A program made the translations under genes and the position numbers. Source: a bacterium HR27 (GTDB lineage Bacteria; Chloroflexota; Chloroflexia; Thermomicrobiales; Thermomicrobiaceae). From it: a stretch of DNA of 5,992 nt. Location: positions 1 through 5,992 of the forward strand of contig BEID01000097.1 of the NCBI GenBank assembly GCA_002898975.1. The letters are read 5' to 3'. Below, one piece after another: positions 1-5,992 of the stretch (positions are counted from its first letter, which is position 1; every line of letters begins with the position of its first letter). The notes beneath the pieces were generated by a model that was not told where the DNA came from, ran no database searches, and saw only the letters and a program-made list of their open reading frames with translations.

Positions 1-1
1 C

Positions 2-1669
2 GATCGTTGCGTGCGGTTGTTCCTGCATTTCGACGGCTATCTCTGGGGTTATGCGGACGGCGAAACTGCCTATTACGAGCCGGCTGCGCGGGCACTCGTG
101 CATTACAAGGGCAAGCGGTACTTCTGGTTCTCAGGCTGGGCCGGTGAGCAGCCGGGGTACCACGTCTTCGCGTGCGGTAACAAGGCGTTCCGGGGACACG
201 AAGGGGCCTGGCGCGATGCCGAGGACGGTGTACTGAGCGGCAACCCGATCGCGCAGGGGTCGGTCGACTCGATCGGTGGACTGGAACTGGCGGTTCCCGC
301 CCACGGGAGCGCAACGGCGACTTTCTGGATGGCTGCCGGCTTGCGTTTCGCTGACGTCTCGCGCATCCATCAGGTCGTGCTGCAACAAGGCCCGGAACAG
401 CTGCTCACCCGTGTCCGCCGCTACTGGCAGAGCTGGGTGCAACCGGATCCCCCGCGGCTGGAGACGTTGCCACCGGCGCTCCAGCGGCTCTATCGCCAGA
501 GCTTGCTGATCCTGCGGACGCAAATCGACGATGGTGGGGCGATCGTGGCGGCCAACGACTCCGACATCTTGCACTTCGGTCGCGATACCTACAGCTACGT
601 GTGGCCGCGTGACGGCGCGCTGATTGCGAACGCGCTCCTGGAAGCCGGCTACCCGGAGCTGGCACGGCGCTTTCTCCTCTTCATGGGAGAACTCGTTACG
701 CAGTACGGCTTCTTCCTCCACAAGTACAACCCGGATGGATCAGCTGGTTCGAGCTGGCACCCGTGGGCCGGACCGAACGGCGAGCTCCAGTTCCCGATTC
801 AGGAAGACAGCACGGCGCTCGTCCTCGTCACCCTCTGGCTGTATTACCGCAAGACGCGTGATCTGGAACTCTTGCGCTCGCTCTACAGCCCGGTCGTCGT
901 TCCCTGTGCACGCTTTCTCGCCTCCTACCGCGATCCGGTCACAGGGCTTCCCGCGCCCTCCTATGACCTCTGGGAAGAGCGGCGTGGCATCCATGCCTTC
1001 ACGGTCGCGTCGGTCGTGGCCGGCCTGCGGGCAGCGGCGGAGCTGGCGCGCATTTTTGGCGACGATCCGTTCGCCGAAACGTGGCGACGAGCCGCCGATG
1101 ATATCCGCCGAGCGGCGGAGCAGTTTCTCTATCGTCCGGAGCTCGGGCGTTTCGTCCGCATGCTGACTGTGGAACCGAACGGTGAAATTCATCCTGATCC
1201 GACGCTGGATGCGAGCTTGGCTGGTCTTTTCCTGTTCGACGTGTTCCCCGCTCGCGATCCGCGGATGACCGCCACCATGCGCGCGGTCGAGGAGCGGCTC
1301 TGGGTGAAAACGCCGATCGGTGGCGTCGCGCGCTACGAGGACGACTACTACTACCAGATGAGCCGCGATATCGAACGGATCCCGGGCAATCCGTGGTTCA
1401 TCTGCACGCTGTGGCTTGCCGACTGGTACATCGCGCGGGCGAGTTCGCCGAGCGAGCTCGGTCGCGCGCTCGAACTCCTCGAGTGGACTGCGCGGCACGC
1501 ACTGCCCAGCGGTGTCCTGGCCGAGCAGGTGCATCCCGAAACCGGCGAGCCACTGTCGGTCAGCCCGCTCAGCTGGAGCCACGGGACGTATATTCACACG
1601 GTTCTGCGTTACCTCGAGCGCGAACAGCGTCTCGCGGCAGCGGGCTGGCCAGCCTTCCTGGCACCCTGA
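2..1669 (+). CDS. Glycoside hydrolase family 15 protein (glucoamylase/trehalase-like), 5'-truncated by window edge
   Basis: An inverting exo-hydrolase of the GH15 family, which removes glucose from alpha-glucans or alpha-glucosides; some bacterial members are trehalases. Residues are numbered from the GTG at 11. Residues 1-145 are the second half of the N-terminal beta-sandwich domain, with the conserved stretch GETAYYEP...VHYKGKRYF. Residues 150-545 form the (alpha/alpha)6 catalytic barrel. Visible motifs are YVWPRDGA (196-203, substrate binding), DLWEER (319-324, E322 as the expected general acid) and LAEQ (503-506, E505 as the expected general base), followed by SPLSWSHGTYI. The frame is open back to base 2, and only about half of the usual N-domain is present, so the GTG at 11 is an internal codon rather than the start. 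No signal peptide can be judged. The catalytic residues are intact, so the enzyme should be active. The choice between glucoamylase, glucodextranase-like enzyme and trehalase cannot be made from this sequence. No carbohydrate gene is visible beside it. Confidence 0.93.
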   Translation, partial: DRCVRLFLHFDGYLWGYADGETAYYEPAARALVHYKGKRYFWFSGWAGEQPGYHVFACGNKAFRGHEGAWRDAEDGVLSGNPIAQGSVDSIGGLELAVPAHGSATATFWMAAGLRFADVSRIHQVVLQQGPEQLLTRVRRYWQSWVQPDPPRLETLPPALQRLYRQSLLILRTQIDDGGAIVAANDSDILHFGRDTYSYVWPRDGALIANALLEAGYPELARRFLLFMGELVTQYGFFLHKYNPDGSAGSSWHPWAGPNGELQFPIQEDSTALVLVTLWLYYRKTRDLELLRSLYSPVVVPCARFLASYRDPVTGLPAPSYDLWEERRGIHAFTVASVVAGLRAAAELARIFGDDPFAETWRRAADDIRRAAEQFLYRPELGRFVRMLTVEPNGEIHPDPTLDASLAGLFLFDVFPARDPRMTATMRAVEERLWVKTPIGGVARYEDDYYYQMSRDIERIPGNPWFICTLWLADWYIARASSPSELGRALELLEWTARHALPSGVLAEQVHPETGEPLSVSPLSWSHGTYIHTVLRYLEREQRLAAAGWPAFLAP

Positions 1670-1687
1670 ACGACCCGCTGCGAGGAC

Positions 1688-3193
1688 TCAGCGTCCCGGT
1701 GGCCAGTTGCCGTACCAGTCGAACCGCTGCTCGCTGAGCCCGACGACCACGTTCTTGACCTGCGTGTAGAGATCGAGGGCATGGCGCGAAAGTTCGCGGC
1801 CGATGCCGCTCTGCTTGAATCCGCCGAAGGGTGCTTCGGGCGGATTCACCACCGGGTAGTTGATGCTGATGTTGCCGGCCTTGATCCGTGCTGCGAGCCG
1901 GTGCGCTCGCTTGATGTCGTTCGTCCAGATCGTGGCAGCCAGCCCGTAGATCGTCGCATTGGCGATTTCGACCGCTTCGTCCTCGCTCCGGAACGGAATA
2001 ACGGAGAGAACGGGGCCGAACACTTCCTCCCGCGCGATCGTCATGTGCGGCTGCACCTCGTCGAAGATGGTCGGTTCGACGAAGTTCCCTCGTTGCAGTG
2101 CAGGATCGTCCGGGCGCTTGCCGCCGAGACGCAGCATGGCCCCTTCGGACTTGGCGCGTTCGACGTAGCTCAGAACGCGTTCGCACTGACGGCGTGAGAC
2201 GAGCGGCCCGAGTTGGGTGTTTTCGTCCAGAGGGTCACCGATGCGGAGCTGGGCAGCCTTGCGGAGGAACTCGTCCATGAACCGGTCATGGATCGACTCG
2301 TGCAGCAAGAGCCGCGTCCGTGCCGTGCAGCGCTGACCGGCATTGGAGAAGATCGCGAAGAGCGAGCCGTTGACTGCTTCTTCGAGATCGGCATCGGGGA
2401 AGACGATATTGGGTGACTTGCCGCCGAGCTCCAGCGAGACCTTCTTGATCGTGCCGGCGCTCAAACGGAGGATTTCGCGACCGGTCTCGGTCTCGCCGGT
2501 GAAGGCGATCTTGTCGACGAGCGGGTGTTCGCAGATGGCTGCTCCGACCTCGCTCCCCGGGCCGGTGATGACGTTGACGACGCCCTCCGGAATACCGGCC
2601 TCGAGACAGATTTGCCCGAGCACGAGCGCGGTGATCGGGGTGTAGCTGGCCGGCTTGAGGACGACGGTGTTCCCAGCCGCGAGGGCCGGGGCGAGCTTCC
2701 AGGCGGCCATGAGGATCGGGAAGTTCCAGGGGATGATCTGCCCGCAGACACCATAGGGTTCGCGAATGGTGTAGTCGAGCAGCGGCCCGTTCATCGGGAT
2801 CGTCTCGCCCCAGATCTGTCCCGTGAGATTCGCGTAGTACTCGAAGCAGTTGGCCGCTGCGAGGATATCCATGCGGGACTCGACGATGATCTTGCCGCAG
2901 TTGAGCGTTTCCAGCCGGGCCAGTTCGTCGAGCCGATCGCGCAAGATCTCGGCGACCTTGCGGAGCCGCCGGGCACGCTCGTTCGGCGTCATGCGTCCCC
3001 ACGGGCCCTCATCGAAGGCTCGCCGGGCAGCACGGACGGCCCGGTCGACATCCTCGCGGCCAGCTTTGGCGACGTGTCCAATGATCTCGTTGGTGGCTGG
3101 GTTGTAGGTCGGAAAGGTTTCCCCGCTCGCTGCCGGGACGAACTGGCCGTCGATCAGGAGCTGGTAGGTTCGGATACCCGTTTCGGTTGCCAT
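1688..3193 (-). CDS. NAD(P)-dependent aldehyde dehydrogenase (ALDH superfamily)
   Basis: Cytosolic enzyme oxidising an aldehyde to the carboxylic acid with NAD(P)+. It has 501 residues, the normal size for the betaine aldehyde/phenylacetaldehyde/ALDH2-like group. The visible landmarks are PWNFP (155-159, N157 stabilising the intermediate), K180 in VLKPAS (cofactor), FTGETETG (231-238, Rossmann loop), LELGGKSPN (254-262, E255 as general base), GQRC (286-289, C289 as nucleophile), EEVFGPV (389-395, E390 contacting the nicotinamide ribose) and the C-terminal PFGGFKQSGIGRE block (455-467). All catalytic residues are present. Glu at 234 replaces the more usual Ser of FTGSTEVG, a variant also found in related dehydrogenases. 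Two adjacent ATGs lie at 3196 and 3193. The GGAGG at 3200-3204 is 6 nt from the second and only 3 nt from the first, so 3193 is preferred. The frame is open upstream to 3352, but that part overlaps the YciI gene and is not ALDH-like. It follows the YciI gene by 73 bp on the same strand. The substrate cannot be deduced. Confidence 0.95.
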   Translation of the reverse strand: MATETGIRTYQLLIDGQFVPAASGETFPTYNPATNEIIGHVAKAGREDVDRAVRAARRAFDEGPWGRMTPNERARRLRKVAEILRDRLDELARLETLNCGKIIVESRMDILAAANCFEYYANLTGQIWGETIPMNGPLLDYTIREPYGVCGQIIPWNFPILMAAWKLAPALAAGNTVVLKPASYTPITALVLGQICLEAGIPEGVVNVITGPGSEVGAAICEHPLVDKIAFTGETETGREILRLSAGTIKKVSLELGGKSPNIVFPDADLEEAVNGSLFAIFSNAGQRCTARTRLLLHESIHDRFMDEFLRKAAQLRIGDPLDENTQLGPLVSRRQCERVLSYVERAKSEGAMLRLGGKRPDDPALQRGNFVEPTIFDEVQPHMTIAREEVFGPVLSVIPFRSEDEAVEIANATIYGLAATIWTNDIKRAHRLAARIKAGNISINYPVVNPPEAPFGGFKQSGIGRELSRHALDLYTQVKNVVVGLSEQRFDWYGNWPPGR

Positions 3194-3199
3194 CATGGC

Positions 3200-3204
3200 C
3201 CTCC
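3200..3204 (-). promoter_or_regulatory. Ribosome binding site deciding the aldehyde dehydrogenase start
   Basis: GGAGG on the minus strand. It lies 3 nt before the ATG at 3196 and 6 nt before the ATG at 3193, which favours the downstream ATG of the ATGATG pair. Confidence 0.6.
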
Positions 3205-3266
3205 ACGCAGCCTCGTTCGCCGAGTCATTTCCTCCGTACTGTCCGTTGCGTCGGTTGTCGGGGCGG

Positions 3267-3545
3267 TCACGCTGGAGGCGGCGTGAAGACGATTCGCCAG
3301 GGTTTGAGCTGCACGATCTCCTGGAAGACACCGGCTTCGTAAAACGGGTCACTCTGGATCAGGTTGCGGGCTTCCGCTTCCGAGTCGGCCTGATAGATGA
3401 TGAGCGCCCCGCTATCGTCCTCGAAGGGACCGGAAGCCCAAAGCTTCCCTTGTTCGCGCAGCGAAGCGAGGTACTGCCGGTGAGTGGGACGCACTTCCTG
3501 GATCTTCTCCGGATTCCCGTAGCGGATGACCGCGGCCCACAGCAT
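3267..3545 (-). CDS. YciI family protein (dimeric alpha-beta barrel)
   Basis: A 92-residue protein of the YciI family, which has a ferredoxin-like fold and usually forms dimers. The role of most members is unknown, and a few related proteins act in aromatic or chloroaromatic degradation. Family marks visible are an N-terminal beta strand (LWAAVIRYG), H22 in PTHRQYLASL, SGPFEDDSGALIIY (38-51) and DPFYEAGVF (66-74), the characteristic DPF motif near the second helix-strand unit. The length is typical. There is no signal peptide or membrane segment. The ATG at 3545 is preceded by AGAGGAG (3552-3558), 6 nt away, inside the 15-bp gap after phoU, so it is very probably translated from the phoU transcript. 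The aldehyde dehydrogenase follows 73 bp downstream, so the two may act on one pathway, but this is inference from position only. Confidence 0.85.
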   Translation of the reverse strand: MLWAAVIRYGNPEKIQEVRPTHRQYLASLREQGKLWASGPFEDDSGALIIYQADSEAEARNLIQSDPFYEAGVFQEIVQLKPWRIVFTPPPA

Positions 3546-3560
3546 TGCGCACTCCTCTCG

Positions 3561-4277
3561 TCACTCGACGTCGTACTCCGCTTCCCGCTCACCAGGATAA
3601 TCCGGTTCGGCCGGGCTGACGAGAGCCCGCGGGTCACCGGTGATGACGAACGCGACACGCTCGCAGATGTTCGTCACCCGGTCGGCGATCCGCTCGAGAT
3701 TGTGGGCTGCCCAGAGCAGGAGCGTCGCCCGCTCGATCGTTCGCGGGTCGCTCATCATGTAGGTGAGGAGTTCCCGGTAGACCTGGTCGTAAAGCCCGTC
3801 GACCTCGTCGTCGCGTCGCCAGATCGCGCGGCATCGGTCGAGATCCATCTCGATGAACGCGTCGAGTGCCTGGCGCAACATATCGATCGAGATCTCTGCC
3901 ATCCGGGGAATGTCGATCAGCGGTTTGAGCGGTGGCCAGGCGCTCAACCGGATGGCGATCTTCGCCAATCCCTCCGCGTAGTCACCGATCCGCTCCAGCT
4001 CGCTGATGATGAACAAGGTCGCCGCGATGATGCGGAGATCGGTCGCCATCGGCTGCTGTGTCGCGATGAGGAGGAGCGCCCGTTCCTCGAGCGCATAGCT
4101 CCGCTCGTCGATCTCACGGTCGTGGTCGATCACGCTTTGGGCCAGTGTGACGTCGTACCGCTTGAGCGCTTCTACTGCACGTTCGACCGCCTTCTCGACC
4201 ATGCTGCCCAGGTTCAGGACATCCTGGCGGAGCAACTGGAGATCGCGTTCGAATTCTGCGCGAGCTCTGATCACCAT
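3561..4277 (-). CDS. phoU: Phosphate signalling/transport regulator PhoU
   Basis: Cytoplasmic regulator that links the PstSCAB phosphate importer to the PhoR-type sensor kinase and limits phosphate uptake. It has 238 residues and two PhoU repeats, each a three-helix bundle. Repeat 1 carries the metal-cluster signature SELERIGDYAEGLAK (92-106, E95, D99 and E102). Repeat 2 carries NLERIADRVTNICE (193-206, E195 and D199). Both motifs are intact, and the spacing of the repeats is normal. After the usual C-terminus (about residue 213, ITGD) there is an unusual acidic tail of about 25 residues rich in P, E and D. The ATG at 4277 is preceded by AAGGTGAGG (4285-4293) at good spacing. The gene lies 100 bp after pstB copy 2, the standard place for phoU, and 15 bp before the YciI gene. 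The longer-than-usual gap upstream may hold its own control signals. Confidence 0.96.
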   Translation of the reverse strand: MVIRARAEFERDLQLLRQDVLNLGSMVEKAVERAVEALKRYDVTLAQSVIDHDREIDERSYALEERALLLIATQQPMATDLRIIAATLFIISELERIGDYAEGLAKIAIRLSAWPPLKPLIDIPRMAEISIDMLRQALDAFIEMDLDRCRAIWRRDDEVDGLYDQVYRELLTYMMSDPRTIERATLLLWAAHNLERIADRVTNICERVAFVITGDPRALVSPAEPDYPGEREAEYDVE

Positions 4278-4291
4278 GGTCTCGCCTCACC

Positions 4292-4309
4292 TTCGTGAAG
4301 GGACACGAA
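4292..4309 (-). promoter_or_regulatory. Small hairpin beside the phoU ribosome binding site
   Basis: A perfect 6-bp inverted repeat, TTCGTG (4292-4297) and CACGAA (4304-4309), with a 6-nt loop. In the minus-strand transcript its 3' arm abuts and slightly overlaps the AAGGTGAGG element that precedes the phoU ATG. It has no U-tract, so it is not a rho-independent terminator. It could tune phoU translation or stabilise a processed end of the transcript, or it could be chance, since a 6-bp stem is modest. Confidence 0.25.
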
Positions 4310-4352
4310 CCGGAAGGACACGTGGGGCTCGAGGAGACGCCGAGTGCGACAA

Positions 4353-4366
4353 GTGTACCGGAACAC
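4353..4366. promoter_or_regulatory. Operator-like imperfect dyad in the pstB-phoU gap
   Basis: GTGTaCCGGaACAC is symmetric except for one central mismatch pair (12 of 14 positions match). It starts 12 bp past the pstB copy 2 stop and lies 75 bp upstream of the phoU start. The shape resembles a binding site for a dimeric regulator. It does not match the direct-repeat Pho boxes known from Escherichia coli or Bacillus subtilis. No clear -10/-35 promoter could be identified around it, so the assignment is speculative. Confidence 0.2.
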
Positions 4367-4377
4367 GATGTCGCTTC

Positions 4378-5232
4378 CTAGCCGATCTTGCCGGTAATGT
4401 AGTCTTCTGTTTCCTTCCGCTTCGGATTGGTGAAGATGCGCTGTGCCGTATCGAACTCGATCAGCCGACCGGTTCGTTCCTCCCCGGCGAGCAGGAAGGC
4501 GACGTAATCGGCGATCCGGGCGGCTTGCTGCATGTTGTGGGTGACGATGACGATCGTATACCGCTGCTTGAGTTCCCAGATGAGTTCCTCGATCCGGTAC
4601 GTCGCGATCGGATCGAGCGCACTGGTCGGCTCGTCCATGAGGAGGACGAGTGGCTCGACCGCCAGCGCCCGAGCGATGCAGAGGCGTTGTTGCTGTCCGC
4701 CGGAAAGCGATCCGCCGGGTGCCTTGAGTTTGTCTTTCACCTCGTCCCAGAGTGCTGCAGCGCGGAGACTCCGCTCGACGATTTCGTCGGCCTCGGCTCG
4801 CGAGAGGCGCGGACGATGCAGCCGAACACCAGCCAGGACGTTGTCGTAGATCGACAACGTCGGGAAGGGGTTCGGTTTCTGGAACACCATGCCGATGAGC
4901 TGCCGCACGCGGGCCGGATCGATGCCCGGCTGGTAGATATCGATACCTTCCAGGCGGACGCTGCCGGTGACCCGTGCACCCGGCGTGAGTTCGTGCAACC
5001 GGTTCAGGCAGCGAATGAACGTCGACTTGCCGCATCCGGAAGGCCCGATGACGGCTGTCACTGAACCGGGATGGATCGGGAGCGTGATGTCGTCGAGTGC
5101 CTGGAAGCGCCCGTAGAAAGCCGAGAGATGCTCCACTTCCATGCTGGCGGCGTTGACCGCTGGAGCCGTTTGCCGCGCAGCTTCTGCGCGTGCTGCTTGG
5201 GCGCCGGTCAGGGTGGTGATCGGGTCGGACAT
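4378..5232 (-). CDS. pstB: Phosphate ABC transporter ATP-binding protein PstB (second copy)
   Basis: ATPase subunit that powers PstSCAB phosphate import at the cytoplasmic face of the membrane; 284 residues. Visible motifs are Walker [10 protein letters not shown] (63-71), Q-loop Q118 in FQKPNPFP, signature LSGGQQQ (176-182), Walker B LLMDEP (D200, E201), D-loop SALD (204-207) and H-loop H232 in THNMQQ. The [18 protein letters not shown] and [10 protein letters not shown] blocks are characteristic of PstB rather than other ABC ATPases. The start at 5232 is chosen because GGAGG (5238-5242) sits 5 nt upstream and the longer open frame to 5352 would overlap copy 1. An Ala-rich stretch of about 30 residues precedes the usual PstB start. 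Met31 (5142) is an alternative start but lacks a ribosome binding site. The gene begins 22 bp after the stop of copy 1, so the two are co-transcribed. All ATPase motifs are intact, so this is not a decaying duplicate. Confidence 0.96.
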   Translation of the reverse strand: MSDPITTLTGAQAARAEAARQTAPAVNAASMEVEHLSAFYGRFQALDDITLPIHPGSVTAVIGPSGCGKSTFIRCLNRLHELTPGARVTGSVRLEGIDIYQPGIDPARVRQLIGMVFQKPNPFPTLSIYDNVLAGVRLHRPRLSRAEADEIVERSLRAAALWDEVKDKLKAPGGSLSGGQQQRLCIARALAVEPLVLLMDEPTSALDPIATYRIEELIWELKQRYTIVIVTHNMQQAARIADYVAFLLAGEERTGRLIEFDTAQRIFTNPKRKETEDYITGKIG

Positions 5233-5237
5233 CGGGG

Positions 5238-5242
5238 CCTCC
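5238..5242 (-). promoter_or_regulatory. Ribosome binding site fixing the start of pstB copy 2
   Basis: GGAGG on the minus strand, 5 nt before the ATG at 5232 and inside the 22-bp gap between the two pstB genes. It supports independent translation of copy 2 from 5232 rather than from the upstream in-frame positions or from Met31. Confidence 0.6.
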
Positions 5243-5254
5243 GTCGCTTCCGAT

Positions 5255-5992
<738 letters not shown>

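Noticed and set aside
11..13. GTG at 11 as the true start of the GH15 gene
   Set aside because: The frame is open to the window edge, and starting here would remove about half of the N-terminal beta-sandwich domain, so the start lies upstream of the window.
740..1597. Long minus-strand open frame opposite the GH15 gene
   Set aside because: The opposite strand encodes an intact GH15 catalytic domain with its catalytic residues. The antisense product has no recognisable domain.
1643..1654. Perfect 12-bp palindrome GGCTGGCCAGCC near the end of the GH15 gene
   Set aside because: It lies in codons, has no loop for a hairpin, and such palindromes are expected in GC-rich DNA.
1676..1693. Inverted repeat CGCTG/CAGCG with an 8-nt spacer between the convergent genes, considered as a shared terminator
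   Set aside because: The stem is only 5 bp and there is no T-tract on either side.
2525..3286. Plus-strand open frame of 253 codons opposite the aldehyde dehydrogenase
   Set aside because: The minus-strand gene has every ALDH motif. The antisense frame has no family resemblance and no start signal.
3195..4298. Long plus-strand open frame (367 codons) opposite phoU and yciI
   Set aside because: Its translation shows no recognisable family. It is antisense to well-supported genes and is the usual shadow of GC-rich codon bias. No ribosome binding site or context supports it.

Overview
The window reads as a stretch of ordinary chromosome from a GC-rich bacterium. Nearly all of it is coding, with short gaps, strong GGAGG-type ribosome binding sites and a codon use that looks uniform throughout. 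The gene content and protein style (a pst-pho operon with two PstB ATPases, a bacterial GH15 enzyme, Arg/Ala-rich proteins) would fit a thermophilic Chloroflexota such as the Thermomicrobia. That placement is an impression from protein style, not the result of a search. I see no tRNA, rRNA, insertion sequence, CRISPR array, phage gene or origin.

Layout, left to right. Positions 2-1669 (+) hold the 3' part of a family 15 glycoside hydrolase (glucoamylase/trehalase type); its start and roughly the first 100 residues lie left of the window. It converges with a minus-strand gene run filling the rest. In transcription order, from right to left, this run is: pstB copy 1 (5992-5255, N-terminus outside the window), pstB copy 2 (5232-4378), phoU (4277-3561), a YciI-family small protein (3545-3267) and an NAD(P)-dependent aldehyde dehydrogenase (3193-1688). 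The gaps are 22, 100, 15 and 73 bp, and the two converging genes are separated by only 18 bp.

Functionally, the right half is the end of a high-affinity phosphate uptake operon. PstB is the ATPase of the PstSCAB importer, and PhoU links transporter activity to the phosphate-sensing histidine kinase and restrains uptake. The pstS, pstC and pstA genes are expected just right of the window. The YciI protein and the aldehyde dehydrogenase follow phoU in the same direction and may be co-transcribed with it, though neither has an obvious role in phosphate metabolism. The GH15 enzyme belongs to a separate, opposite-strand unit for alpha-glucan or trehalose breakdown.

The points most worth a second look are the tandem, diverged pstB pair; the structured 100-bp pstB-phoU gap, with an operator-like dyad, a hairpin beside the phoU ribosome binding site and repeated CGTGT elements; the extension of the pho operon by yciI and an aldehyde dehydrogenase; and a possible 11-codon leader ORF whose stop overlaps the dehydrogenase start. 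I found no convincing previously undescribed system here.
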